Shown in pieces: positions 12,470-25,052 of a DNA stretch of 64,000 nt (positions are counted from its first letter, which is position 1; each line of letters starts with the position of its first letter). The DNA is from Pontederia crassipes. Lineage: Eukaryota > Streptophyta > Magnoliopsida > Commelinales > Pontederiaceae. The notes beneath the pieces were generated by a model. The model saw only the letters and a list, made by a program, of their open reading frames with translations, did not search any database and was not told the DNA's origin. The position numbers and the translations under genes are program-made. Location: assembly GCA_030549335.1 (NCBI GenBank), contig CM060195.1:2963501-3027500 (forward strand), read 5' to 3'.

Positions 12470-12482
12470 TTTTCTTGTAGTG
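12470..12482 (-). repeat. CACTA terminal inverted repeat (right end)
   Basis: The plus strand reads ttttcttgtagtg, so the minus strand begins CACTACAAGAAAA. This is the usual terminal sequence of plant CACTA elements and marks the exact right border. Confidence 0.85.
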
Positions 12483-15400
12483 GTCGCCCAGATAGAGGAC
12501 CAGAGAGACGTGATAACTATCGCAATAATCGTTAGAGGCCCTACCCTCCTCCGTGCAATGTTGCTCCATCACAATAGCAGCAACCACAGAGGCCTCCTCA
12601 GCAAAGGAATCAGCCACCACCACATAATCGCCAACCACAGTTAAACAACAGAGCATTGTATTGCATTGAATAATGAAAGGATTCCATAGAATGCTAATTA
12701 ATGTTTACAGCCATTGCAACAATTGCCGCCTCCGCGGCAACCACCTGCACAAATTGAAGGTGCTTCTGACTTTTGTGGACTAAACCATCCTGGGAGTGTA
12801 GGAGGAAGACTAGCGCATGCATACATTGCGAGGATTCAGCCACTACATCTGCGACTACCCAGATCAATGGAAGGGCGGTAGAGATCATAGAGGTAAGAGA
12901 GTTAGGAATGCACTCGTTCAAAGCCGCATCTACAACATGCAGAATGATGCATAGTATAATGATGCTGATGTCATTAGAGGTACCCTCATTATCTCTAGAC
13001 TACCCGTTACTATTCTCTTTGACTCAATTGCTACCCATTCATTTATATCTGTTAGTTGTGCCAAGACATTAAATCTTCCACTCACTAATATAATGTGTCG
13101 CATGACTGTGACCACACCAATGGGCACTCTTTATGCCATGAAATATATTTCTAATGCTCTCATCATTGTGGAAGGTAGAAAGTTTTCTACAGATCTAGTG
13201 GTTATACCCATGGTGGATTATGATAACATTTTGGGTATGGACTGGCTATCCCGCCATGATGTCTCATTAGTACGCAAGAAGAAGCAGTTGATTATTAACA
13301 CATAGAATGGCCCACGAGTCATAGTCAGAGGCACTCCTCAAGGGAGCACACTACAATGCAAGCTCAAGATGCTTAGAAAAGGATATAGAGTGTACCTAGC
13401 TAGTGTGATCAGCACAAAGTCCACTGTAAAGAATCTGCATCAGGACGTCATTTGCGATCTCTAGACTACCACCGCAAAGAGAGATTGATTTTAACATCGA
13501 CCCATTGTCAAGAACAAGCTCCTATATCCAAAGCATCGTATTGGCAGAGATGCATGAGCTAAAGAAGCAAATACAGGAGCTGCTCGAAAAAGGTCTCATT
13601 CGACCGAGTGTCTCACCATGGGGTGCACTGGTCCTGTTTGTAAAGAAAAAAGATGGCTTACTTAGATTGTGCATCGATTGCAGACTACTAAATAAAGACA
13701 CCATCAAGAACAAGTACCCGCTATCACACATTAATGATTTAGTTATCCAGAGCACCAGTTTTATCAAAAATATATTTTCGGAGTGGTTATCATTATATCA
13801 AAGTAGTTGAAAAGGATGTACCAAAAATTGCCTTTCGGTCCAAGTATGACCACTATGAGTTTCTCGTCATACCTTTTGGACTAATGAATGCCCTCGTGGC
13901 ATTTATGGATCTCATGAACAGAGTTTTCAGGCCTTATCTTGATTAGTTCGTCATCGTCTTTGTTGACAATATTCTGATCTATTCATCGAGCCAAAAAGAA
14001 CATCAACAGCATCTCCGAATTGCATTGGAGCCATTGAGGCAGCATAAGTTCTATGCTTAATATCCAATAGTGAATTCTGGCTGAAAGAAATAATATTCCT
14101 TGGGCACATCATATCAAAGCAGTGGCAAATTGGTCTGTCACGGAGATTCATAGCTTCTTAGGATCGGCAGGCTATTATCGCTGTTTCATGAGATATTTCT
14201 CAAAAATAGCAGTGTCACTAACAAATTTGACAAGAAAAGGAGTTAAGTACGTATGGTCCTTAAGTGCGAGTTCAGGAGCTGAAGTTGACGACGGCGCCAA
14301 TTCTTACTATTCCGTCAGGTAATGGTGGGTATGTGGTGTACAATGATGCATGTGACACAGGACTCGGCTGTGTACTTATGCAGCATGGCAAGGTGGTTGC
14401 TTATGCTTCTAGACAGCTTAAGAAGCATGAAGTCAATTATCCCACACACAATTTGGAACTTGCTACAGTGGTAATTGCACTAAAGTTATGGCGCCACTAT
14501 CTCCACGGCGAGACATTTCAGGTCTTCGCTAACCATAAAAGCCTGAAGCACATCTTTGAGCAACGAGATCTAAACTTGAGGCAGCGCAGGTGGCTGGAAT
14601 TATTAAAGAATATGAGTTTGTAATTAAGCAAACTCTATAGTCGCAAGTGGGAAGGGTCATGGGCTGCGAGAGCATGAGTTGTTGAATTCAACCAATGGAC
14701 CCCAGGATTGGGCATAATGGGGCATTGTGGATGGTACATCTGTTGCACCCTAGTATGATAGATAGAATTATTGCACCTCAGCACTCTAACGCAGAATATC
14801 CTCACTTTATTAAGAGATGTGAAAATGAGCAAGCCGACTTCAAAGTCGAAATTGATAAATGACTCATATATAAGGGACGATCCCAAATGATGCAACTCTC
14901 AAGAGGGAAGTTATGGATGAGTGTCACAAATCAGAGTTTTTCATCCACCCCGAAAGTACAAAGATGTATAAAGATGTACAACATAGCTTCTGGTGGAATC
15001 ATATGAAAAAGGAGTAGCTAATTAAGTCTCCAAGTGCATTGTAAGCCAGCAAGTAAAGATAGAGCACCAGAGGTCTTATGGATCGCTGAAGTGGGAGAAG
15101 ATTACTATGGACTTTGTGTCCAACTTGAAACAGACGCAGAAGGGTCACAATGCTATTTGGGTAATCATGAACCGATTGATGAAGACTGCCCACTTCCTTC
15201 CCATCAAGTGGAAGCAGTCAGCTCCAAGCTTACTGGACTTATATGTTTGAGAGATCATTCGACTCCATGGAATTCCAAAGTCCATCATTTCGGATCAAGT
15301 TGGAAAAGTTTAAAAGATGCTTTTGGTACCTGCCTAAACTTTCATACTGCATTCCACCCACAGACAGATGGGCGATTAGAGAATACTATACAGACACTCG

Positions 15401-18400
15401 AAGATATGTTGAGATCTTGCGCACTAGATTGGCAGAGGAGTTGGGATGAACACCTCACTTTCGTAGAGTTCTCCTATAATAACAAATTTCACTCTAGCAT
15501 AGGCATGGCTTCATTTGAGACACTGTATGGGAGACTATATCGTTCGCCGGCACACTGGAATGATGTTGGAGAAAAGAAGTTCATGGAAAAGAAAGATGTA
15601 TTAGAGGCACAGAAGTATGCTGATAAAGTGGAACTAATAAAAGAAAGGATAATGAGTTATGCAGACAGAGGCACAGAACTAATGCTGCTCAATCCTAACA
15701 AAAGAGTTATGTAGGCAGAGGCAAACGTGAACAAATCTTCCAAGTTGGTGATAAGGTGATGCTGAAGGTCTCTCCTATGAAGGGAGCTATGAGATTCAGC
15801 AAGAAGGGAAAGCTAAATCCTAGATAATATATGACCTTTTGAGGTGCTCGAGTTTGTTGGCGACACATCATGTGGACTGGCATTGCCCCCTTCCTATGGG
15901 CGATAATGTCTTCTATGTATCCATGCTAAGGAGATATAAGCACGATGATGCCAATATTGTGAGGTATGAAGAGCCCAACCTAAAGGAAGATCTCACGTAT
16001 GAAGAGCAACTAGTGAAGATACTAGAGTATAAAATTCAGTGGCACAAAAATAGAGAAGTACCAATGGTGAGAGTTGCATGGAGCCACCATCAAGATGCTG
16101 AGGCTATATGGAAACTAGAGTCAGAGATGCGCGAGTAGTTCCCAACTCTTTTCGGTAAGCCTCTACCTCATCCTACGAATTTTATTTTTAAGAGGTTTAT
16201 AATGTAACACCCAGATAGAAACAAAAAAAAACAAATCAAATTAAAACAAATCATATTCCTATTGGAGTTGGAAACTTATCCAACTAAAGGAAAATAACAA
16301 ACTTTATCCTCCCTAGCCTTAATTACCTTAATAATAAACTACCTTAATTACCTCATAATGAAGTTTACCCTAGCTGTCAAACACCCCTCATGCCTCCGTC
16401 GTGTACCCACGTCCAAGACCCCAAGAGCCCGTCGCCGGACGCCGGAGAGATCGTCGGAGATGAGCTCGAACCTCAGTGGAAACCCAAGGATGTGGACAAC
16501 GTGCTCTTGAGGTTAAAGAACCCTCAGGGACAGCCGGAGAGGGAGAAGAACGAGAGGAAAAAGATCAGGCCGCAAGGGAAAGTGATGTGGATCGTTGGAT
16601 CAATGTTTGGATCGATTTTAACAATAGATTTGCATATCTTTAAGGACCCACTTAGAACCATAACATATTCTCCTATCTACCCTATGTCATTCAATGTATT
16701 TAGGTTGTTTTTTAAGAGGTTTATTCCGGTGAAATTGTCTACAAGATTGTGAAGCCATGGCCATGGTTTCGCCGTAATCATAGAACCCGGCCCGGGTATA
16801 ACTGCCATCGGACAGATCGACGTGGATCCCAACCCAGGATCTCCGTCTCTCGACCCGCGCCATGGCCGACGGGCGTACAGCCACGAAACCTGGCCCAAAT
16901 TCTGGTGGGGATCTTTCCTGAATTCCACCCGAACTGGGTCCGTATTATACTCAACCCGAGTTGGGCTCAGGGAGCCAATCAGCGAAGAACCTGTCAAGCC
17001 AACTCGGTCCAAGTTCTGCTGAGACGTGACAATGTGATGTGCTTTTATGTTATTATTATTTTAATGTTGTCCCATGATATTTGTTACATCTGATTTTATT
17101 GTAGATTGATCCATAGGATAGTATTGTTGCATGATCAGAAGTCTCAATATAGGCGAAGGCGGGAATCTAAATAATTAATAAAGATAAAAGCTTGGGTGCC
17201 CATGTTATGGCATTATTTTCAATGTAGTGTTGGGCCATTGGCTCGGCCTTGTCCCCGTTCATGATTCTCATGAAGTACATGATACCTCATTTTAACCAAA
17301 ACGCTCATAACATTGCATAGATGACATTGATCCAGAGCATTGATTCGTCTTTCATGGCACATTGATCTTATCAAGAGCATAGTATTGATTTACCCTATTG
17401 ATTTTGATATAGCAAGGGATTGATTATATTCCCTTTGATTATCATATTGCTTCCTATGCCTATTTGTTCCATGCTTATATATTGTTAATGTTTATCCATT
17501 GGTTTATTATTCATCTATTGAATTGCGATGCTGGGTTATTATTTTCCCTACATTGATCCTACATGTAATAAGCTTCTGACTATGAATACTCAAGGATGTG
17601 TTGTGGCTGACGAAGTGCACATGTGGTTTCTTAGTGTTATTTCTATTCCACTATTTTACATACGCTGATTCCATGTTATTAAGCTTCTGCACTATTTTGA
17701 TATTCAATGATGTCATAACTATTTTTAAATTATACTAAAAGATTATTTTTTATATCTATTTTTATTGTTGTTTTTATGTTATTTTTAAGCCTTCCACTTT
17801 TATTTTATTCGGGCCAAAGGACCTATCAATGTCAAGGTTAATGTTGGTAGCGACCCTCAGGTTGGACCTTGTTATGTGGCAAGGGTGATTTGGGAGCGTT
17901 AGATATCGTCGAGGCTTTTCTGCGAACACTGGACGGGTGAACCTATACCTCGGGATCAAACTTTGGAGGAACGGAATACGTAATCATAGCACAAGTACCT
18001 CTGAATGAACCTACGAAAAATCATGCCTTGGACCTTTGGTTTAGGTCCCTCTTGCGAGGGCTCAATCAGGACGCATCATGTGTGTCCATTGCGCATGAAG
18101 CACGCGCCTATTGTGTGCGACATACTTGTAGAAATCATTACATATGATGTATTAGTCGATTATAAGACAATTGTTAAGTATTTAATTTATTTTCTTAATT
18201 TTGTTTCTATAATGGGAAATAAAACATATTTTGGTTCTTTATATTATTTTTGTTATTACATTATATATGTGTTTGTTAGTATGAGCATGTATCAAAGTTA
18301 GATTATTTTTTTATGTTTTTTCAATGATGAATGTGTAACGTTTGAAACATAAGTATTTCCCTTGAGTATACTTTTTTTACAAAATGTTATCCTATATCTT

Positions 18401-19264
18401 ATTATGAAGTTAAATTATCATTAATTCTTCTTGACACCAAGTTACAATCAATATGTTAAAATGAATTCAACATTTTTATGTACCTTCTATTTTTATTAAA
18501 TATGCCTTTTCTAAATAGCGCAAGCGCGAGCATGTACATTAGTTGTTATAGTACTTTTCATGCATAGAGTCAATGGTGGATCAAATGGCCATTGGATTTT
18601 CTTTGAACCAAACAAGTAACAAGTAGTATTTGTCACTCTCACAAATGGAATTTTCTTTAACCCTTGCAAGTAGCAGACAATAGGTAGCAAATGATAAATA
18701 ATAATCCATGTTTTTATCTAATAACCATACTTATTTATCTTTTGTGAATTTTCAATCATTACATTATCATAGGCAAGGGCAAAAAAGTCATTTAAATATT
18801 AATCAAATAATAGAATCAAAGCCTTCTTATCAAGAGAACTTAGCCTAAAATCATACAACTAATTAAGTTAGATATTTCAAAAGGTCGAGTATGTAAGGAA
18901 ACCAATTTTGGTTTTAGTTGGAAACATCACTCAGCAAATAACCCTAGAATTAGGGGTCATATTCATAAGTGGCTCAAACCAAGTATGTCGAGAAAGCATT
19001 TTCTTCATATTTCTTACAAGCAAAACATAGGCCGAGCAAAAGACGTGTGAAATGGATCATCGCAGTGGAGAATGGAATGCCCATGTGGGTTCTCCCAAAC
19101 CAAGGAAAATCTTGATTAGATTGACGAGGGGGTGTCAAGTAGGAGGTAACTCTATGAACCAGGTGATTTTTTGCAGCTTGGCCCAAGTTCTGCTAATTCC
19201 CATGTGCTTTCTCCTCCATTTTCACGTAAATGGAGGCGTTCTAGAGAGGAACCAATGGATGATT

Positions 19265-19405
19265 TCGAAGCCTTGACATAGAAGAACAGCTTCAAGGTGA
19301 CAGATGTGAGTTTCAAGGTCGCACTGCAACCAATGGTTGGTTTCAAAGTCTTGACATAGAAGAACACTTCAAGGTGACAGATGCGAGTTTCAAGGTCACA
19401 CCGCA
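19265..19405. repeat. Two-copy tandem repeat of about 78 bp in the LTR
   Basis: The segment starting cttgacatagaagaaca (about 19272) recurs at about 19350 with few differences, and both copies continue into gtttcaaggtc. It is a local duplication within the long LTR and contains no gene. Confidence 0.75.
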
Positions 19406-20284
19406 AAGAAATCACTAGCCAAAGTTAACGTTTGTGCAGTTTTCATATTTTAGTTAATTTTTCAGCCAATTTAAGGTACATAGGAGATCCCTATATCGAT
19501 GGTTTCAAGGGTATAGAACCCTGGACTCTTGTCCTTCATATGGAGATTAGTTTGATAGAACTTTTATGTCTATTGAAATTGTTATGTCATCGATAAAATG
19601 GCCGAAAATTCACGTCGGAATGTAATTTATTGACAGTAATAGAACCTGACCTGGTTCGGGTTCTGTCTAACACAACCCAGGTTATTTGGGCACTGGTTGA
19701 CACAAATCGTATTTCATAAAACCCGGACCGAATTGAATGAGAAAATGGACTATGTTCGACGAGCACGGCCTGTGTTGCCGACCCCGTTCAAGTTATAGGG
19801 AAACACGTCACGGGTTTTGGCATTAGCATATGGACTGTATGAACTCGACCCAGGTTCATACTATACCCGGTCCAGGTTCCCCCCGCCCGAGATGGAAAAG
19901 TGGAATTGGAAATACGACTCATGTTCCCACGGACCATTTTTTTAGAGCAGAAAATCTTTTTCCACTGAGATTGATTGTTATTGACCATATGTTGATATGT
20001 ATTGGTCTTGATATTGATTTTGATTGTTATAAATTGAGAATTACAACATACTAATTGATCAAATTTGATTATGGATTATTGAGCTATTATTTAATTAGTA
20101 TAGATTGATAGATCCATTATCATTTAATCCATAAATATATTATGATACATTGTTCAATGACTATTTATAATTGATCATTGATAATGAATATTGTTAATTG
20201 AAATTCATATAGAGAAGGAAATTATTGATATTAACGGTGCATTGTCTAAGTGACGATATGAAAATTTTGTTACTATAATAATTG

Positions 20285-20545
20285 AGACAATCGATTGAGA
20301 TCTATATGGTCGATGGACCCCCTTGTGATTGATGGAGGCCGTTATAATCGATGGATGTCCTCGTGGTCGATGGAGATCCTTTATGATCAATTGAGACCCT
20401 TTGTGATTGATGGAGACTCGTGGAGTCGATTGTTATTACAGTTGGAGATCCTTGTCGTTGATTGATGCTTTTATGACTGATGGAGGCCTATTGTGATCGT
20501 TATGGTCGATGGATGTTTTCATGATTGGACTCAATTGTTAATTGA
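20285..20545. repeat. Degenerate short tandem repeats around gatcgatgga
   Basis: About eight units of roughly 30 bp share the core (g/t)atcgatgga or gattgatgga followed by cc or tcct. The stretch continues into AT-rich DNA full of attgat and gataat words up to about 20950. It lies in the right half of the Del LTR. Confidence 0.6.
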
Positions 20546-21243
20546 ATTAAATTAAATTGTTAATCGAACCGACTGATGGAAAATTTATGATGTTCTAGTG
20601 GCTAACTGATAATCAAGTTATACCTTTATGGTTGATTGATAAATTGATTGCAATATTTATGGGTGATGGATAATCGAATTGATAAATCACTAATAGAATT
20701 GTTAATTGTGACCTTCTTTGACCTATGACCAATGGGTGATTGATTAAAGATAATTGATATTGAGTTGATAATTGTTATCGAATTGAATTGTGATGCAATT
20801 GATTATCGATTATTGATTATCAAAATTGATATGTCATTAGTAATTGCTGATATAGATGATTAATCAATTGATTATTATTTATTATTTATTGATAATAGTT
20901 TTCATTTAATTATAAATTGTTTATAAATTATTGTTATCGATTTTCCATAGTATTGATATGAATATTGTTATATGGTTCTTATGATATTGTTATGAGTGAC
21001 CCTATGCATTGAGTTTGTCTCACTGGAATTTACCATTGTACTTGGTATGTAGAGGTGATGGTAATGACGATTGTGAGATGGTTAGTGGTTCCCTATGATG
21101 GATGACATATGGATATAGGTTTTACAATTGTATAGTGCTTTCGCCATTGTATAGATTATTGTACAAATCTTATTGAATTGAAATTGAGTAATGCCGTTGA
21201 GGTAGCCTTCAGGAAGGCGAAGAAAAAAACTTGGGGTGTTACA

Positions 21244-23035
21244 ATTTTAGTACTTTTGAACTTACTTTTGGTGTTATGGTCTTCTTTCCTTTCAGATCAA
21301 ACTTAAGGTCAACAAGAAAAAATATTTGTTGCTTTTCCTTATATTAAGTAGCTCAATTTATTTAGATTTTTTTATATTATTTATATTCTTGCATAATTCC
21401 TTCTCTACAACACCTGTTGTGCTCATAAATAAAAAAGTACAATAATATTTCTTGGCTGAATACAAATACAATTACATATAATCACCAAAGTTTATATGGT
21501 GCTTATATTTCTTCAAAAATGACAATAATCTTTCAACATCTTTTTAGCGATAATATCTTGAATTGTGTCAATTATAATTTGTATACTTTTCATATTCCCA
21601 ACATCTCCAATATATTCATGATCATCATCAGACATATCTACAATTTAGTTTACATTGATGTCCATTGTATTATTATCCAACCATTTTATATCACCATCAT
21701 GTGTCCTAATAAAAATGTGAACTACACATGCTGTGATAACTATGTCAGTTTGTGTTTTGATTGGATGGAAGGCACTTTATGTCATTACCTCAATTTAAAC
21801 CTTGGTTTAATTTATGAGTCACGACCTATTACCAAAAATCATGTGTAGTATGTGGAAGCATACTATATTTCATTTAGAAGATACAATACTTAAGATATCT
21901 AAGCCACAACATAGCAAATACACATTGTATATTCTTCACTTATACAAAACTAGTATCACATATTTCAAATAAACTTTTCTCTCTTGTTCCAATACTATAT
22001 GTCCAAAACACTTCTCCTTAGTCCTTTCAAAGGAATGTAACAAACCTAAGGCTCATATACTTATTACCAAAAGTGCTTTTAATCTTGATATAGGATCACT
22101 AATCACTACCACATACTGGTCTACTAATTTGAAAATATTGAGAGTAACAATATGAGTAACCAATAGCTCAGTAAGTCAAAAACTCATAACCTATCACATA
22201 TTCCATTTGAGTAAAATAAGATTAAACACGATTTCTTCAAACTTGAAAAGTATTTACTATTTTTATTTCATCATATATGATATAACAATAAATTATAAAC
22301 AATTCAAAACTTTCAGCGATGTCATAAGATATCAAAATCATCTATGCACTCATATGGCATGTCGAAAGTACCCCCCATTTGGATTCAAATAAAATATTTA
22401 TAAAATTAAATTTCAAAGGAATCGAAATTCGAATTTTGTCCGAAGAACAAAATCAATCATTTTTCTGATTTTTTCGATTTTGCGTTATCATTTGACCTAA
22501 CTAAGACTTTACCTAAAAAATATTAAAAATCATATTTAACATACATTAACATAGGAGAATAATTACCGAAACTTTAATTTTTTTTAATTCTATTATTTTC
22601 GAAAATCATTTTTTATGACTTAGATGATTTTTCATCACTTCCTGCGCTCCCCAATTAAGGTCAGACCTTTCACTTTGACATATATATCATGACAATGAAA
22701 TCATCATATAATATAACATTAACACATTTAATCATATGTGTTGGAAGTAGGGATATTACACTTTAAGAATTGAAAAACACATTTTTAATATGCCAATAAT
22801 GTCTTCATGATTATTATGAAGTGAAACATGGTGAATATTCAATAAATTCTTATAATAATTTAATCTTTCCTTGCTCCTTCCTTATTCTTACTAGTCATAG
22901 GGGACTGACATGTTACAAGGAAATTTGGATTACTTGCATACCTTGCGTCTATTAGATAAAAGGAACATGAAATCGTTGTTCTAGTGAATTTTGTAAAGTT
23001 TTAGCATATGAAGTAAAATCTTTCCATTAAACTCT
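21244..23035. other. Intergenic AT-rich DNA, no gene seen
   Basis: This stretch lies between the gypsy LTR and a Harbinger fragment. It has only short reading frames without recognisable content. The phrase ggatattacac at 22750 resembles decayed LTR or repeat ends, but I cannot assign it. Confidence 0.5.
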
Positions 23036-23039
23036 TACA

Positions 23040-23480
23040 TATACAAAACACAAGTCAAAATCGGGCTATAGCATTACATTTTGAGATACAGTACTTCTTT
23101 ATTCGGATGAAAATCTTGTAAGTATTGCAAAATGGTAATTGGAATATGTATGCCATCAATTGCACCAATGTAGTTCTACATTTTATATTAATGAAATGTT
23201 TATATCAAACGTACACATACCTTAAAGTATGAAAAAATATTTGCTATTGTTTCTTCTATTTTTAGAGGGATCATAAGCGCTGATGAAATAATTAAATTGT
23301 CTCTTTGTTATGTTGAAAATGCTCTTGCCCTGCATGATTGCCGACATTATGGGCTGATGCATACATGAATATCACTACACAACTCCTTTAGGGTTAGCCT
23401 TCTAAGATTCTTTTTGACATCTAAAGCACCTATTAAAATAGAAGTATGAATAGGCTTCTTGATTACTCTTCTTTGCTAAA
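23040..23480 (-). pseudogene. Decayed PIF/Harbinger transposase fragment
   Basis: On the minus strand, the region near 23130-23180 reads IGAIDGIHIPIT, the hallmark around the first catalytic Asp of PIF/Harbinger (DDE_4) transposases. Upstream on the same strand, near 23290-23320, FQHNKETI resembles the helix-turn-helix FxxSGETISxxF block that precedes it in this family. The two are separated by stops and frame changes. No end of the transposon, ORF for a Myb-like partner or 3-bp target duplication could be identified. It is a remnant of a DNA transposon. Confidence 0.55.
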
Positions 23481-23499
23481 CGTGGGTAATAAAAAAACA

Positions 23500-24910
23500 T
23501 TAACGAACTCCTCATTTTGAAGCATTTTCTTCAATCGATCATGTAGATGATTCTCAAGAGAATTTCTGAGCTAGCTTGCAGCACTTCCTGCATCTTAGCT
23601 ATATACATACTGTTAGTATAAAAAATATGTAAGAGAAGCAACCATTGGCTATAGAAATTAGATAACAATGATTTCTTTATAGAAAGAAGGCAATGGCTAA
23701 TTGTTAATACTAACCGAAACCCAAGTGTCACTTTTCTTCAACTCAATATTTCCTTAGATCATACTTCAAATTTTTATATTCCCTGAGTCAAAATACTTTT
23801 GATCTAAACCAATCCTAGTAAGTTTATTTTTATGTTAGGATTAACATGAAAATATAAATACAAGTACAAGTTTATAAGTTTTTTTATTACATAGGGAGGT
23901 TTATTGACTTAATGTAAAAAGATTAAAGATTGAAAATAAAGAGACACATATGTTTCATTAATATAATTCTAACTCATGATCTCTTCTTTGAGTGATAGTG
24001 CACATAACTGTGATACACCCTTTTAAAGAAAATTGCAGGAAGCTTTGTTTTAACAAAAATGTTATATCCTCGTGAAACTTTAATCTACGATTCTCCAAAT
24101 ACAAGCATACCCCAATAAACTTCTAGTTGATGCCATTAAGTTTATTAGGAGAATTTTTAGTCTCAAAACTAATGTTATCAAAATGGGACCGGGGTTCAAT
24201 CGCGAGCTGGCTGAAAATCCAGTTCTATTTGATATCAAAACTGTTTTTAATATTGAACCGAAAAAAATGGTTGAACCAGCCGATTGAAACGGGTCGGTCA
24301 AATCGGTTCAATCCGTTTCAATTCAAAATTTGAAAAATAAAATTAAAATAATGATTAAAATAGGAAAGATAAAAAAAAGAAAAAGGAAAGGAATATAAGA
24401 AAGATAAAAAAAAGGAATATGACATGTATAAAATTAAATAGGAATTAAAATAAAAAATATAGGTATTTAAAATTGAATAATATTAAAATAAAAAATTATC
24501 AAAGGTCATAAATAAAGGAAATAAAAAGGAAAGCGTTAAACAAAAAAATAAGAATAATTTAAGATAAAATTTATTAATATAACATCTATCATCAATAAAT
24601 AATAGATATTAAATTAATAATAATTTATTTATATTTATTAAGATAATTTAATAAATAAAAGTTATGTTATATTAATTTTTAATATTATTGATTAGTTATT
24701 AGTACAATATTCATATATTATATCATATAACTTATATTATATCTTTATAATTATTATAAATAATATTATTTTAATTAAATTCGATTTAATCCGATCGAGT
24801 CCAACGACCCGATAGGGAAAGCATCGCTGAAAATTAGAAGATACCGCAAAATGTTTATACACTCAATAAAAACACGAATTTCTTTTTGCAGAAAATTAGC
24901 CATAGGAATT
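23500..24910. other. AT-rich intergenic DNA with a dispersed-looking repeat at 24170-24330
   Basis: Most of this is A/T-rich, including nearly pure A+T runs at 24340-24780. A GC-richer island at 24170-24330 carries ggttgaaccagccgattgaa and gtcaaatcggttcaatccg, reading like a decayed repeat with internal similarity. No coding content is seen. Confidence 0.5.
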
Positions 24911-24917
24911 AAAAGCA

Positions 24918-24933
24918 GGCCCAATAAGGCCCA
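24918..24933 (+). promoter_or_regulatory. Paired GGCCCA boxes upstream of the Rab21-like gene
   Basis: GGCCCA occurs at 24918-24923 and 24928-24933, about 120 bp before the start codon. GGCCCA/TGGGCC elements are the known site II boxes bound by TCP factors in promoters of housekeeping plant genes. The listerin gene has a similar pair. The function here is inferred from position and sequence. Confidence 0.5.
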
Positions 24934-25052
24934 CTTATAACTAAGACTTCTTTTTCTTTTACCTTGCGTCTAAGTTTCTGAGATCAAAGGTGAAGTTGCT
25001 CTTCTTGTTCTCGAGTTAGATGCTCGATAGAACCGACGAGGGGTGGCGCAGA

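Larger units (their letters stand above)
6877..12482 (-). mobile_element. CACTA (En/Spm-type) DNA transposon, left end not visible
   Basis: On the minus strand this holds a TNP2-type transposase (7636-9830), preceded by a G-rich block and long subterminal repeats. The right terminus at 12470-12482 reads, on the minus strand, CACTACAAGAAAA, the classic CACTA end. The next three bases, gtc (12483-12485), would be one copy of the 3-bp target duplication. The other terminus is not next to the Athila LTR, so it is either left of the window or deleted. The right flank is gag sequence of a Del-type gypsy element, so the transposon inserted into that element. Confidence 0.85.
12483..21243 (+). mobile_element. 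Del/Tekay-type Ty3/gypsy (chromovirus) retrotransposon, 3' portion
   Basis: To the right of the CACTA border come the end of gag, then aspartic protease (about 12950-13300, ILGMDWLSRHDV), reverse transcriptase (about 13500-14260, [12 protein letters not shown]), RNase H (about 14260-14620), integrase (about 14850-15720, FHPQTDG) and a chromodomain-like C-terminus (about 15840-16140). A long 3' LTR follows. This order with a chromodomain tail is typical of the Del/Tekay chromoviruses. The 5' portion must lie left of the CACTA insertion, outside the window. It is a fossil with many breaks, clearly older than the CACTA that split it. Confidence 0.85.
16203..21243 (+). repeat. 3' LTR of the Del/Tekay element
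   Basis: The ends are a perfect 10-bp inverted pair: TGTAACACCC at 16203 and GGGTGTTACA ending at 21243. The distance of about 5 kb is long for an LTR, so later insertions inside it are possible. Short reading frames near 16390-17090 lie within the LTR and are not genes. A stretch near 16740-17020 and one near 19640-19960 are GC-richer than the rest. Target duplication on the right would be atttt (21244-21248), but its partner is out of view. Confidence 0.7.

Noticed and set aside
16390-16752. Open frame of 120 codons with plausible composition
   Set aside because: It lies inside the long LTR, has no recognisable motif and no support as a host gene.
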